Below, piece by piece: positions 10,963 through 22,633 of a DNA stretch of 64,000 nt. Both the position numbers and the translations under genes were made by a program. The notes beneath the pieces are model-generated. The model had not been told where the DNA came from. It was given only the letters and a program-made list of their open reading frames with translations, and ran no database searches. Every line of letters begins with the position of its first letter. Within the stretch, counting starts at the first letter, position 1. This stretch comes from Dromiciops gliroides (lineage: Eukaryota; Chordata; Mammalia; Microbiotheria; Microbiotheriidae): positions 168,246,303 through 168,310,302 of the forward strand of contig NC_057861.1 of assembly GCF_019393635.1 (NCBI RefSeq). Reading direction: 5' to 3'.

Positions 10963-11535
10963 TCATCATTTTTTGTACTGTTAATTTCTCAAATCAAGTA
11001 AACTGTTTTGTTTTAGGTGCTAATTAAGGAAATCCAGAATTTCTAACATACTTTTATTTTCTGGATTCCCTCCTGCCCCACCCCCTTATTTTCTATTAGT
11101 TGTCTTTAATTGGGTGATAGAGTGTTTATGCTTGTAGTAGAAAGTGCAGTTACAGTAACATGTCAGCTATTATTGATAAAATAATGCTCTTCTGTAAGTT
11201 TCAATAACCTTATCAAGTTCCTTTGGCCACAATTGTATTTGAAGTCTGTCCTTGAGTATTGGTTCTTGTCCCCACATGGTCCCCACATATATTGTTGTGT
11301 TCAGGCCCTGGAATGTTTAATACTTTCTGTCATCTATTGTGGGAGCATGTTTTCATTCTTGCTGATTGTAGCATATAAGAGCTTTTTGGAAAATCACTGT
11401 ACTTTGGTAAATGGGTGCACTTAGTTGGATTCTTTCCATCAAAGTTAAAAAGGGTTCTCCAGTCTAAGTATGCTCATCTCTTCCTCAAAATCATCCGAGA
11501 CTTTGATATTGCTTTTGTCATCTAAGGGAACAAAG
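10963..11535. other. Single-copy stretch
   Basis: No gene or repeat recognised; AT-rich. Confidence 0.45.
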
Positions 11536-11803
11536 GGAAGAGAACAAACATTTATATATCACCTATTATGTGCCAGGTACTGTGCTAAGCACTTTATAAA
11601 TATTCTCTCATTTAATCCTCAACAACAACCCTGGGAGGTAGGAGCTATTATTTCCCCCATTTTACATTTGATGAAATGGAGACAAATAGAGGTTGTGATT
11701 TGCCCAGAGTTTCGAAGCTAGTAAGTGTCTGAAGCTGGATTTGAATTCAGTTCTTCCTGACTCTGGGCCTAGTGCTCTAGCCACTGTGCCACTTAGCTGT
11801 CAT
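11536..11803 (-). mobile_element. THER1/MIR3-like CORE-SINE, near full length
   Basis: ATATATCACCTATTATGTGC, CAACAACCCTGGGAGGTAGG, AAGCTAGTAAGTGTCTGAAG and the tRNA-like end CCACTGTGCCACTTAGCTG occur in order. Confidence 0.8.
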
Positions 11804-11984
11804 TTCATTATTATGTAGAATTTCTGGAATTTACATTAGGTAAATATTGTCATTGATTTCAGGTTCTTTGAAATTTTTTCCTTCTGGTTTTTAACATTTT
11901 TTAGATTTTGCCTCTTATTTCATGTAATCTGAGCTTAGAAATGAAGTTTCTTTATTATACTGCATTGGTCTACAGTATGTAGCC

Positions 11985-12160
11985 ATTTGGGGGGGAGGGA
12001 AGAAAAAAAGAAAATTACGTGATAACTTTATTATATATTTAAAAGGAATAGCAAGTTGTACATAATAGATTTGCGGTTTCATGTGCAATCATTTTTATTA
12101 TATTATGTTATAGAAATGCTTGTCTTATTCTAGAAATTAAAAATAAATAAATAAAAAAGA
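11985..12160 (+). mobile_element. L1 3' UTR and A-rich tail
   Basis: Shares AAAAGGAATAGCAA, TAATAGATTTGC, TTCATGTGCAATC and AAATTAAAAATAAA with the L1 3' end at 43807-44092. Confidence 0.7.
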
Positions 12161-12986
12161 AGTACAGACTGGTTTTTGAAGAGGCAGAGGAACTAAAGAC
12201 CAAATTGCCAACATTTGCTAGATTATAAGAGAAAGCAAAGGAGTTCCAGGAAAAAAAATCTACTTCATTGAGTACACTTAAGCCTTTGACTATGTGGATC
12301 ATAACAAAATGTGGCAAGTCCTTAAAGAGACAGGAGTGCCAGATCATCTTATATGTCACCTGAGGAATCTGTATGCAGGTTAAGAAGCAACAGTTATAAC
12401 CAAACATGGAATAACTTCTTGGTTTAAGATTGGAAAAGGAATATATCAAGGCTGTACGTTGTCACCTTAGTTATTTAACTCATATGTAGATTGCATCATC
12501 TGAAATGTCAGGCTGTATGAATCAAAAGCCAAAATTAAGGTTGCAAGGAGAAATATCAACAATTCACATATGCAGATATTACCATTCTGATGATAGAAAG
12601 GGAAGAAAAACTTGGAAGCCTCTTGATAAAGGTGAAAGAAGAGAGTATAAAAGCTGACTTGAAACTTTACACCAAAGAAATTAAAATCTTGGCAACTGGT
12701 CCCATTACATCCTGGCAAAAGAAATAGAAGCAGTATCAGATGTTTTATTTGTGGGCTCAAAGGTCACTGCAGATGGCAACTACAGCCATGAAATTAAGAT
12801 ACTTGCTCCTTGGAAGGAAAGGTATGGCAAATCTGGACACTGTATAAAGAGGCAGAGATATAACCTGGCTGACAAAGGTCCATATAGTAAAAACTATGGT
12901 TTTTCCAATGGCAATGTATGGATGTAAGAGCTGGACTATAAGGAAAGTTGAGCACTATAGGACTGATGCTTTCAAATTGTGGTGCT
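12161..12986 (+). mobile_element. BovB-like RTE LINE, 5' segment of a split copy
   Basis: Degenerate reverse transcriptase reading on the plus strand: a YVDHNKMWQVLK-like block near 12290, CTGTACGTTGTCACC after GGAATATATCAAG, CATATGCAGATATTACCATT (the catalytic box, altered), TTTGTGGGCTCAAAGGTCAC and ATGGCAATGTATGGATGTAA (MAMYGC). These are BovB/RTE blocks. The element continues at 13753 after an L1 insertion. Numerous stops show it is inactive. Confidence 0.85.
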
Positions 12987-13752
12987 AGAGAAAATTTTTT
13001 TTAAAGTAATATTTTATTTTTCTTTTAATTACACATAAAACAATTTTAAACATTCTTTTAATTTTTTTGAGTTCCAAATTCTCTCCCTTCCCTCTCTACT
13101 TCCTGAGATAGTAAGCAATCTGGTATGGGTTATACTTGTGAAATCATGTAAAACATATTTCCATATTAGTCATTTTGTGGAAGAAAACTAACAAAAAAGG
13201 AAGAAAGGAGGGAGGGAAGGAAGGAAGGAAGGAAGGAAGGAAGGAAGTGAAAAACAGTATACCTCAGTCTCAGACTCTATCAGTTCTTTTCTCTGGAGGC
13301 AGATAGCATTTTTCATTATGAGTCCTTTGGGATTGTCTTGTATCATTGTATTGATGAAAATAGCTAAGTCATTCACAATTGTTCATTGTACAATATTGTT
13401 ACTATGTACCATGTTTTCCTGGTTTTGCTTATTTCACTCTGCATAAGTTCATGTAAATCTTTCCAGGTTTTTCTTAAGTCATCCAGCTTGTCATTTCTTA
13501 TAGCACAATAGTATTCCATAATAATCATATACCATAACTCATTCAGCCATTCCCCAATTGATGGACATCCCCATAATTTCGAATTCTTAGTCACCATAAA
13601 AAGTGCTGTTATAAGTACCCTTGTACAAATAGGTTCTTTGTCTTTTTTTTCTTTTCTTTTCTTTTTTTTTTTGATCTCTGTGATACTCATCTAGTAGTGG
13701 TCTTGCTGGATTAAAGGGTATGCATGGTTTTATAGTCCTTTAGGTATAATCT
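12987..13752 (-). mobile_element. L1 3' end inserted in the RTE
   Basis: The minus strand reads PICTRVLITALF, IGEWLNELWYM and MEYYCAIRNDKLDDLRKTW, the C-terminal L1 ORF2 region, followed by 3' UTR with an AAGG microsatellite. Both RTE halves resume on either side. A GCTAGAGAAAA / TCTGGAGAAGA pair may be a decayed TSD. Confidence 0.85.
13200..13245. repeat. (AAGG)n microsatellite
   Basis: About ten GGAA-type units within the L1 3' UTR. Confidence 0.9.
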
Positions 13753-14092
13753 GGAGAAGACTTTTGAGAGTCCCTTGAACAGAAAGGAAATTAAACCAGT
13801 CAATACTCAAAGAAATTAAGTCAGGCTATTCACTGAGAATTCAAATACTGAAGTTGAAGTTTAAATACTTTGGCCACATAATGAGAAGATGGGACTCATT
13901 GGAAAAGACTCTGATGTTAGGAAAGATTGAGGGTGAAAGGAGAAGAAGGTGGCAGAAGACAAGATAGTGTCATGGAAACATTGAGCATGGGCTTCGATGG
14001 ACTTTAAGAGATAGAGAAGGACAGAAGGGCCTGGCATGCCATGGTCCAGGGGGTCACAAAGAGTTGGACACAACTGAACAACAACCATGGAA
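13753..14092 (+). mobile_element. BovB-like RTE LINE, 3' segment
   Basis: Resumes with CTGGAGAAGACTTTTGAGAG, then TTTGGCCACATAATGAGAAG, and ends GGGGGTCACAAAGAGTTGGA...AACTGAACAACAACC. This end is shared with the SINE-B copies. Confidence 0.88.
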
Positions 14093-14149
14093 TGCTATTT
14101 ATTGAATTATTTACTGACAATGATTCCCAATTTTGAACTTGCTTGGAAC

Positions 14150-14643
14150 TGTGGTAAAAAAATATGAAAGTTTTTTAACAGTCGGTTAGGATAACTGAAA
14201 GATGCCCTTTTTTTTTTAAGGACCACCCTTTCGGGGAGGAGACCAACAGCATGAGCTACGCACGCCAGTCCACCTGCTGCGCATGTCAGACTGCCTGCTA
14301 GCACTCCACTTCCAGGGTGTGAGCTTAAAAGGCAAGGAGAGAATGGAAGTGAGAGTTTTTTCCTGCTCTGCTGGTCTCCTGACTGCATGCACAGACAGTC
14401 TCTCTCTCCCCAAAGGTGACCTTTGGCTTTTGGTGAGTTTTAGACTAAGCCTAGACTTAAGACGATTTGTATTGTATTTCTACTTTCCTATCCTTCTAAT
14501 CAACATCACCTTGTGACTACCATAAAAATAAAAGCTCTATCTAGAAAACCAGAAGCTTCTTCCATTTACTAGTCTGGGAGATAAATTAAGGGAAAGGTTA
14601 AATAGGGTAGATTTATGATCTAATATCCAATTTTAATCTCACA
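14150..14643 (+). mobile_element. Solo ERV LTR
   Basis: TGTGGTAAAA to ATCTCACA (TG...CA), TATA-like TTAAAAG near 14326, AATAAA at 14527-14532, flanked by a 4-bp GAAC direct repeat (14146-14149 and 14644-14647). Same family as the LTR at 1084-1546, opposite orientation. No internal retroviral sequence adjoins it, so it probably arose by LTR-LTR recombination. Confidence 0.88.
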
Positions 14644-14694
14644 GAACAGTATACTGAAAAAAGTCAGTGTCGTGTTTATTCTCATAAACTATGA

Positions 14695-14800
14695 GTAGAG
14701 TAATTTAATTGAAAGAGAATTGGTTTTGTAGTTGGAGAACCAAGGTTCAAGTCAGTGCTCTGCCACTTGTTAGTTATATGACGATGGGTATAATATTTAA
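14695..14800 (+). mobile_element. MIR-like remnant
   Basis: GTAGTTGGAGAACCAAGGTTCAAGTC...CTCTGCCACTTGTTAGTTATATGACG fits MIR. An AT-rich ATTAATTTAT stretch follows. Confidence 0.65.
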
Positions 14801-14904
14801 TATCAACAAATAATTTATTTATTAATTTATAAAACATTAATAAATAAATTAATAAAATCCAATATTTTGGAGCCTCAGTTTGTTTATATAAAATGCGACA
14901 AAAG

Positions 14905-15112
14905 TATAGGCAACATGGTTCAATGGAAAGATTGTTTGGCTTAGGGTCAGAGGAATTGAGTTCAAATCTTGGCTTTGTTACAATCTGTATGATTTTGGGC
15001 AAATAATTTAACTCTGTAGGCTTTGGTTTCCTCAGCCATAAAATGAGGAGATTGGACTGGCTCAATTCTAAGGTCCTTTTTAGCTACAAATCTGTGATAC
15101 TATGACTTACCT
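14905..15112 (+). mobile_element. MIR-like CORE-SINE
   Basis: TTAGGGTCAGAGGAATTGAG, TTTGGGCAAATAATTTAACT, GGTTTCCTCAGCCATAAAAT and ACAAATCTGTGATACTATGA in order. Confidence 0.75.
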
Positions 15113-17224
15113 AAAAGAAGATGAAAGGAGAACATCTACAAAGCACCATATAAATGTCAGTTAATAATTTTTAATGAAAATTTCATAGGAAATTCTTCAA
15201 TATCAATATCATGCTTTAAAAAAGCATAATGGAAACTATAAAGGGATCTGAGTAGGCTATTTTGAAAACTCAACTCACTAATTTTAAGGAAATGGAGTCT
15301 TTTCAATTTTTGTCTTTAACATTGTCTGTTAGTCATTTTATCTAAATTTTAGCTTCACTCATGTGCATTTCAAAACAGTATATTGTTTTGAATTGAGGTT
15401 CATTGCATATACATTCTATTTGTTCCATTGGGTTTTATATGAGGTTTTTGGTATTTTTATTTATCTGACTGATTCTTGGTCCTGGAAGAACTATAAGTTT
15501 CTAAGTTCACAGTGATTTATTTAATCATTGATTATATTTCAAAGGCAATTGTTGATAGCCTAAGTAGAAACATGGCAAGTAACATGTAGGACAGGAAGAA
15601 TTTTCCTTTTCATTTGTAAAAGAACTGTAAGGTATGTATAATTCTTACCTAGGTCACTTCGAGTGATAGGTTTTATGTTTATTTGTCATATAGGGTTGCC
15701 AGACCAAACTAACCCATTCAAGAAAATGTGGGATAAATTGATTGGGCAAATGCCCAGTATACTGCTTCTTTAAAGCCCTCCTAAATTATGTTTGCTGCAG
15801 CTTCCCCTCCCCCGCTTTATTTTTTGGCCAGGGTAGGAAGTCTTCAAATAGCCTGCTATATGGAGTCTGTCATATAATCTATCCTTGCTTTATCCATTTA
15901 ATAGTTACAATGATCTATGAACATTCTCTTCTTTTGTTCTTTTGAAATCATGCTTGACTTTTACTCTGTTTTATTAAAAGCTGTGGGGAGAAGAAACATG
16001 AAAAAAAATTGCACTGAGGTTTGCTCTAAACTTGAATATTTGGAAACCTCCAGTAAAAGTAAATCCATATGGCAGAATCTGGTCCTGGCCTGATCCCTGA
16101 ATGACTAGGTCCAAATTCCTTTAGGAATTTTCATGGATATGTGTGTGTGTACGTGCACGTGTGAGTACTCTGTGGTAAATGTCAATTATGCTGGTCTTTG
16201 TTTTTGTTATTCTTTCCAATGATAGGACCTGGAGTATTGATTCTGAGTTTCTGGGTAGGGGCAGAAATTTATTTTCTTAGAAGTTGAGTGACAAAAAGGA
16301 AAAAAAAAAGAACAAACAAAATACCCTCCTGCCTACATTTATTAAGAAGTATCTTCACAAACAATGACACTTTATGTATGACAAATGTAGAACATGTTCT
16401 TTGAAGAATTCTAAATGGCTCTTCTATTTTGAAACCTTAGTGAAATCTCACACCCTTAAATGCTTGGTACACAGATCAGCTCATCAGCTGCTCTTTTAAT
16501 TGTCAGCTTTCACCATGACTGTAGTTCAGGGGAAGGATGTGCTACAGCAGGGTGTGACCAGCAGTGCAACCAAGACCTACTCAGCTGCTCTCATCCAGAG
16601 GTGCTCATTGGCTTGGCCTTGGAGAATAGGTCCTGGCCAAATGACACTCCAAGTCTATTAACTCATTTCCTGCCTCCGCCTTCTGTCTCTATACTTCCAC
16701 CCCTAGGATGCCCACATGGGTTCTAACACATGGATGTAAGGGTTCTGTTACAGATGAAAAGGAAAATTCTTTTTTTTGGCAGCATAAGAGGTAGAGAACC
16801 TAGTAGAGTTCACATAATTATAGACTTTTATTTACGGAACTGAAGATTTAAGTTGGGTATAAGGCTACATTAAGAAAATGCTACATGTGAGAATCTTTGT
16901 AACTAACTCCAACAGTTACATTTCTCACTTTCCCTTCCCCCTCACTAAGCCAGATCAGATTATTGGCACTCCAGTTCTATTCATGTGTATAATAATGATT
17001 TACATATGTAAAACCTCAGAAATAAATTATCTCCATCTTACAGAGGGGAAATTTAAATTTAGAGAATTAAGTAAGACTGATACATAGTAATAACTGACCA
17101 GTCTTAACATTATACTAAATTGCCTCTTGTATCTACTTCATTCACTTAGCACCATATTCTACTGGCGCTTAATAAATGTTGGATAAAATAAAGAATAAGT
17201 GAAATCAAATTCAGAACTGAAAAT
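15113..17224. other. Single-copy stretch
   Basis: Mostly unique AT-rich DNA with a GT-rich patch at 16139-16165 and an L2/MIR-like AATAAATGTTGGATAAA near 17170. No young SINE, no gene recognised. Confidence 0.5.
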
Positions 17225-17325
17225 TTCAGCAGACTTTAAGTGCCTACTGTACAGAGAGCATTATGTTTGACAAAGGGAAAAACATGAGCCCTGTCCTCAC
17301 GGAACTTTCCTAGTTGTTTCTTTGT
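17225..17325 (-). mobile_element. L2-like fragment, antisense
   Basis: AAGTGCCTACTGTACAG and GAGCCCTGTCCTCACGGAAC match the antisense L2 3' end. Confidence 0.5.
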
Positions 17326-18459
17326 TGTTATTTTGCTCCAATACCAGGATATGACATACATGCATGGAAGGGAAGGGAGATGTGATGCCCTCAGTGGAGG
17401 TAGTCATAATATTTCATCACAAATCCTTAGATCTGAATATTGGAAACAAGGTGTTTAACTGTAAAACTGCAGCCACAGCTGTGATCCTTTTACAAAGTAT
17501 GAACATCATTCTGAGTCAGAAGAGAACAAGGAGACTGGCTCAGCACACACACAGTAACTATGCCCTTGGAGGCTTTATATGACTAAACCCTTGGGATTTG
17601 AGGGAATAGGAGTTCAGAGTTCAGAGTTCTTTGTGGAGGATGTGAGGACAGGGGAAGAAGTATTTCTCTCTCCTCCTTCCTCCCATTGGCTATGGCATCT
17701 AGCAGCTACATATCCAGAAGGAGCCACCCCATACAACAATTTGTTGAAGAGTTGGAGAAGCAGAGACAGTCCAGACAGACTAAGATACAGAAAAGCAGTT
17801 GCTTACAGGAGAAAGAAGTCTTGAGGAGTGGAACCCTTGGCTACAGAGAAAAGAGCCAGCTATGGACTCAAGAGAGAAGTAGCTATAGGAATTGAGAGTA
17901 GAGTTGTGGAAAGGAGCAGACCTTGGAAATCCAGTTAAGCAACACAACCATCAGAGATATACATAAGGGGAGCTGTGTAAGGAAGTTACAAAAAGAAAAA
18001 GGGCTTCCAAGTCCTATCTCTAGGTTCAGAAGTTGAGAGTTGTCTTCACCATACATGCATCCTACAACTATGCCTCATTACCATTGTACTCAAAGTTTAC
18101 AGACCACTCTTCTCATAAATACTATGTATATTTGTGGGAGAATATGTTCCAAGTTTAGGGGAAATTCTTTCTAGCTTCTGTTTTAACTGTGTCATCTTAG
18201 TAAATGTCCTTGACAAAGCCAAATTCTGTGTACTGGTATATTGTTAAGGGGAAGCATATTTGTAGAGGAACATGAAAAGAGCACCACAGAGTTAGCTCTA
18301 GGACCTGAAGTAGTCACCCTCCTAAAAACTCAATTTGCAAACCTATGAGTGGGAATTGGGGAGTAGTTCAGAGGAGGTGCCATATGAAAATAACAACGAT
18401 ATAACATGACATATGATATGGAAGTATAATTAAAACTGCAGGTGCTATACTGAGAAAGA
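17326..18459. other. Single-copy stretch
   Basis: Short ORFs over 17364-17895 have no family resemblance. No repeat or gene recognised. Confidence 0.5.
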
Positions 18460-20400
18460 GAGATCATTTAAATATTGATAGTGGTAATCAAGAAATGCTT
18501 CATGGAAGAGGTGGTATTTGAGTTGGGCATTAAAGATAGGGAGGAAGTCAAGAGGTTATGGAAGGAGACAGAAGGAAGGAAATTCTAAGCTTAAAGAACA
18601 AAGGCTCAGAAGTTTTACAGCATAAGGCTCAGATGGAGTATGACCAGTAGTCCAGTTTGGCTAGAATGAAGACCATGTGGAAGTATTTAAAATGAAGTAA
18701 GATGAGAAAGGAAGGGTGGCACCAAATTGTAGGGGAACTTGAATGCTTTGCTAAGGAGTTTGAACTTTATTCAGTAACCAGTAGGGAACTATTAAAAAGA
18801 TTATAAGCAGAGGATTAGTAAAGAACAGGAAGTGTTTCATTTTTGTCTTTGTATACCCAGCCCCTAACACAGCACTTTGTATATACATAACAGGAACTTA
18901 GTAAATGCTGAGTTGAGAACCAATTTGACCAAATATATGCTTATAGAGGATTATTTTTACAGTAATGAGTGATGCATTGTAGCAGTTAGAATATAGATAC
19001 TGGGCCACCTGTTAGGAGGCTCTTGGAATAGTTCATGAAGGTGGTAATGAAATCCTGTACATTAAACAATAGAAATAGAAAGGAAGGAATGGAGGAATAG
19101 AGAGGAATAAAAGGTAGAGAGATAGAATGGTATAGGCTAAGAACTGGATTTCAAGTCAGAAGACATAGGTTCAAATCTCTGCTTTGCTACTTACTATCTG
19201 TATGACTTTGGGCAAGTCATTTAAAGCTTCTTAATGGACTTAAATGTTAAATTTTCTTATGTGTAAGATGAAGTAGTTGAGTTGGATGGCCTCTAATGCC
19301 CTAAATCTCTGATCCTATATGACACAACAATTATTTCAGAGGTAGAATTGAAAGGACTTGACAATTGATTGGAAAGAAAAGAAGGGGCAACAGTTAAATA
19401 TAATATTAACGTTTCAAACATGGGCAACTAGATAAATGGTGATGCTATAGGAAGAAGTAGTGAAGTCTGAAGGAAGAACAGGTTTTGGGGAAAAGGTTAG
19501 TTTAGTTTTGGATATGGAAGAGATATATAAGGTTATTAACAACTGTAGGTTCTATTTTTATGTCGAGTTTAAGATTCAGCTGGATATCCAGGCAGAGGTG
19601 TTCTGTACACAGTTGGATATGTGTGTGTCAGAATTTGGTAGGGAAGGATGTCAGAACTTGAAATAAAGATTTAATGTTCAACTGGACAGAAATAATAGTT
19701 GAAGTCATTGGGAGAAAATGAGATTGCCAAGAGAAAGTATAAAGGGAAAGGTGAAGGGAAGGAAAAGGAACTCAAGGCAGAACCATGGGGACCATCCAAC
19801 TTAAGGAGCCAGTGAAGGAGGCAGAGAATAGTTAGAGATATAGAAGGAGGACTAGTAAGATCTCTGAAGTCAGAGCAAGGGAGATAATTCAGAAGGAAAG
19901 GATTATTAATAGTCATATGCAATAGATTAATGAGGACAGAAGAGGTGCCATGAGGTTTGGTAATTGCAGAGTTGATAGAAACCTTGAGTCGAGCACTTTC
20001 AGTAATGAGTAAATAAATGAGATTGCAAAAGGATGAGGATAAAGTGGGTAGCGAAGAAGTAAAGCACTTGGTGTAGATTACTTTTCCCAAAAGTTTGACC
20101 ATGATAGAGAGAGGTGGGATATTAATTGGATAGGGCTTGAGAGAAAGCTTTTTGTTTGTTTGTTTGTTTTAGGATTGGAGAAACTTGAGCATATTTGTAA
20201 ATAGATAGGAGTTCAGTAGAGGAGGAAAGACTGAAGACACATAGGAGAGAAGATGTCTATTATAGCAAAGTACTAAAGGAAGCAGAGGAAGCAGGGTCAA
20301 GGGTATGGGATTGCCCTCATGGGAAAATAGAAATACTCATTCATCTGAGACAGGAGGCTAAGTGAAGAGTATAATTAATAATACCAAGACGTATCAAGGA
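18460..20400 (-). mobile_element. Ancient L2-type LINE remains, antisense
   Basis: TGCTTCATGGAAGAGGTGGT, AGGAGTTTGAACTTTATTCA, CTGTTAGGAGGCTCTTGGAA, GGATATCCAGGCAGAGGTG and GGATTGGAGAAACTTGAGCA follow the order of antisense L2-type LINE sequence. A sense L2 3' end (about 18838-18912) and a MIR (19120-19325) sit within it. An ORF at 19671-20102 (-) is part of the relic. Confidence 0.55.
19120..19325 (+). mobile_element. MIR-like CORE-SINE
   Basis: GGTTCAAATCTCTGCTTTGC, GACTTTGGGCAAGTCATTTA, TTGAGTTGGATGGCC and CTCTGATCCTATATGAC in order. Confidence 0.78.
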
Positions 20401-20459
20401 TTAGTAGAGAATTGGAAAAGAGTTTCTGTCAAATAACCCAAATGTTATCTGTGGAATTA

Positions 20460-20529
<70 letters not shown>

Positions 20530-20556
20530 CCTCCCTCCCTCCCTCCCTCCTTCCCC
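20460..20556. repeat. (CT)n then (CCCT)n microsatellite
   Basis: About 30 CT units (to about 20524) followed by seven CCCT/CCTC units. The low-complexity ORFs over it (Ser-Leu and Arg-Glu runs) are artefacts. Confidence 0.97.
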
Positions 20557-20669
20557 TCTTGATGGGGAAAATGAGAGCTAGACATAATTATAGACTTGAG
20601 GTGACAGGAAAGGGGGAATGGTCTTGATAGAGAATGATAGGAAATTGAGAAAACATCACCAAGCACAAC

Positions 20670-20872
20670 AGTTGGCTTGGTGAAGTGGAAGAGCTCTGAA
20701 CTTGAGGTTACTGAACCTGAGTTTGAATCTCAGGTCTACCATTTAATATTGGTGTGACCTTGGGAAAAATCTTTTAACCTCCAAGTTTCAGTTTCCTCAT
20801 CTGTAAAATAATAGATTTGGACTAGATAACCTCCTAAAGTCCCTTTGAGCTCTAGGTCTATAATTCAAGATA
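20670..20872 (+). mobile_element. MIR-like CORE-SINE
   Basis: CTGAGTTTGAATCTCAGGTC, TGTGACCTTGGG, AGTTTCCTCATCTGTAAAAT, GGACTAGATAACCTC and GAGCTCTAGGTCTATAATTC in order. Confidence 0.82.
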
Positions 20873-21399
20873 ATAGTTAAGACCTAGCTGAAGTTAGCCA
20901 TGACAGATGGTAGTGGGTGAAATTAGCTTGATTCCATGACTTTCTCCAACATCTCTTGGCAGCTCTAGGAGTAATGTACAGATCATCTTCTCAGGGTGTC
21001 TAAAATAGCTGTACCACTCATATAGTGTTTCTCCTATTCACTTGCTAACTTTATATAGTCTGGAAATGACCATAGTCTTAATGACTTATAGCAACATCTT
21101 AAATGTTGCCGATTCTTTTTTAGGATTTTTATTCTTTTTGTTAATACTGAGTGACCTGGAAGAAATATTGCATTCCTTAGCTAAATACATTTAGCTTGTT
21201 AAATGGTCATAAAATATTTGGTGTGTTCCATGTCTATCTGATATATTACAGGGCTGATCTTGGAAAATTCTTGCTTTTTCCTTAATAAGGATTCTATATT
21301 TCCTTTTGGTTGGAGTTGTGATTTCCTAAGTGTAGGCAATATTCACTGTTGAAACATTTCCCAGAGGCTGCAGATTGGTAACTCCTTTGTAACTGTTTT
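20873..21399. other. Single-copy stretch
   Basis: No gene or repeat recognised. Confidence 0.45.
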
Positions 21400-21525
21400 A
21401 CAGAATCTCCTGGGGTGCCAATAGATTAAGTGACTTGCCCAGAGTGACCCAGCTAGTAAGAGTCAAAGGCATGATTTTTTTTCTTGACTCCAAAGCCAGC
21501 TCTCTATCCTCTGTGCCTATGCTGT
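21400..21525 (-). mobile_element. THER1/MIR3-like fragment
   Basis: TTAAGTGACTTGCCCAGAG, CCCAGCTAGTAAGAGTC and CTCTATCCTCTGTGCC are the CORE-SINE reverse motifs. Confidence 0.6.
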
Positions 21526-21639
21526 AATCATCATGACCATCATCCTTAAAAAAGAGAAGTGTCCTATTAGGTCAACTTGGGTTAATTCTCACAGGAAATA
21601 TTACTTCTGTGATGTTTAAAATCTAAATTGTGGTCACCT

Positions 21640-22110
21640 TAAATCAGAAGCTTCAGCTCCAGTCTAGCCTAGAGTTCCAGCCTGGTTGGGTTCTTCCTGA
21701 AGTCCTCCTCCACGAGCCTGCTTTAATCAGGAACACCCTTCCGCAAGTTGTTTGTGGAAGCTTTTTTATACATCTGGAACAGAGGCGGTCCTTACACCCT
21801 GCTTCAAGGTGATTGGTTGGCGTCATCCAAATCCATTGTCTTTGAAAGTGTTCTCAAGTTGAGTTCACAGTCTAGTTTCTGAGAACAATACCTTCTTTTT
21901 ATGGCTGGTTAGGGTCTCTGGTTTTTAAGGGATAGCCAGGTGTGATTATAATCCAATTAACTTGATACAATCCAATTAACTTGAAGTAGGCTTAATCAGC
22001 AGTCAATCGCTCTCACTTGATTCAATCAGTATAGATTAATCTACAGGTGGGTCTTTGAGTATCTGCTAAAATCCCATTATTTCATCACATTTTTCATCAC
22101 ACTTCCTTGG
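21640..22110. other. Unclassified, possibly LTR-like
   Basis: Moderately GC-rich opening (AGTCCTCCTCCACGAGCC) and a direct repeat AATCCAATTAACTTGA twice near 21950-21985. It resembles no family I know, and no TSD was found. Confidence 0.3.
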
Positions 22111-22399
22111 AGCTTCACTATAATGCTGCCCTCCAGTTCTATGTTATTGAACTGTCTCATAGGTGAGATGACTTTAGAAATCATAACTCATATATCTAGG
22201 ACTTTCTTCACAACTATCCTGTGAAGTAGATGGTATAAGTTTTATTATTCAATGCCAAGAGATCTAGAGGTGGACTCTCTTGTATGGAGGGTGTACCCCA
22301 CCCCTCTGTCTCCTGAGACTTTATAGGAGATCCTAGATTAGATTCTTACAGGATGAACAAACTTGGATAGGTTTCCATGTTCATCCTTGGAAATCCAGT

Positions 22400-22633
22400 G
22401 AAATCACAGATCTCTCAAAGTATCAAAGTATTTTACAGATGAGAAAACCGAGGCTCCAAGAAGTTGTGATTTATCTACAGTCAGAGGGTCAGTCAGTTAA
22501 TAAGCATTTTTTAAGTACCTTCTATGTGCCTGGCATTGTGCCAGGTTCTGGGGATATAAAGAAAAGCAAATGACAAAAAGGAGCTCACATTCTAATGGAA
22601 GAGTCTACATGTAAATAACTGGGTACATACCTA
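22400..22633 (-). mobile_element. THER1-like and L2-like relics, antisense
   Basis: ACAGATGAGAAAACCGAGGC, then TTCTATGTGCCTGGCATTGT and AAAGGAGCTCACATTCTAAT, the antisense L2 3' end, continuing past the inserted SINE-B to about 23030. Confidence 0.6.

Noticed and set aside
1084..14643. The two LTRs as ends of one 13-kb provirus
   Set aside because: They are in inverted orientation, and the DNA between is unrelated LINE, SINE and unique sequence.
20412..20666. ORFs with long Ser-Leu and Arg-Glu runs
   Set aside because: They read through the (CT)n/(CCCT)n microsatellite.
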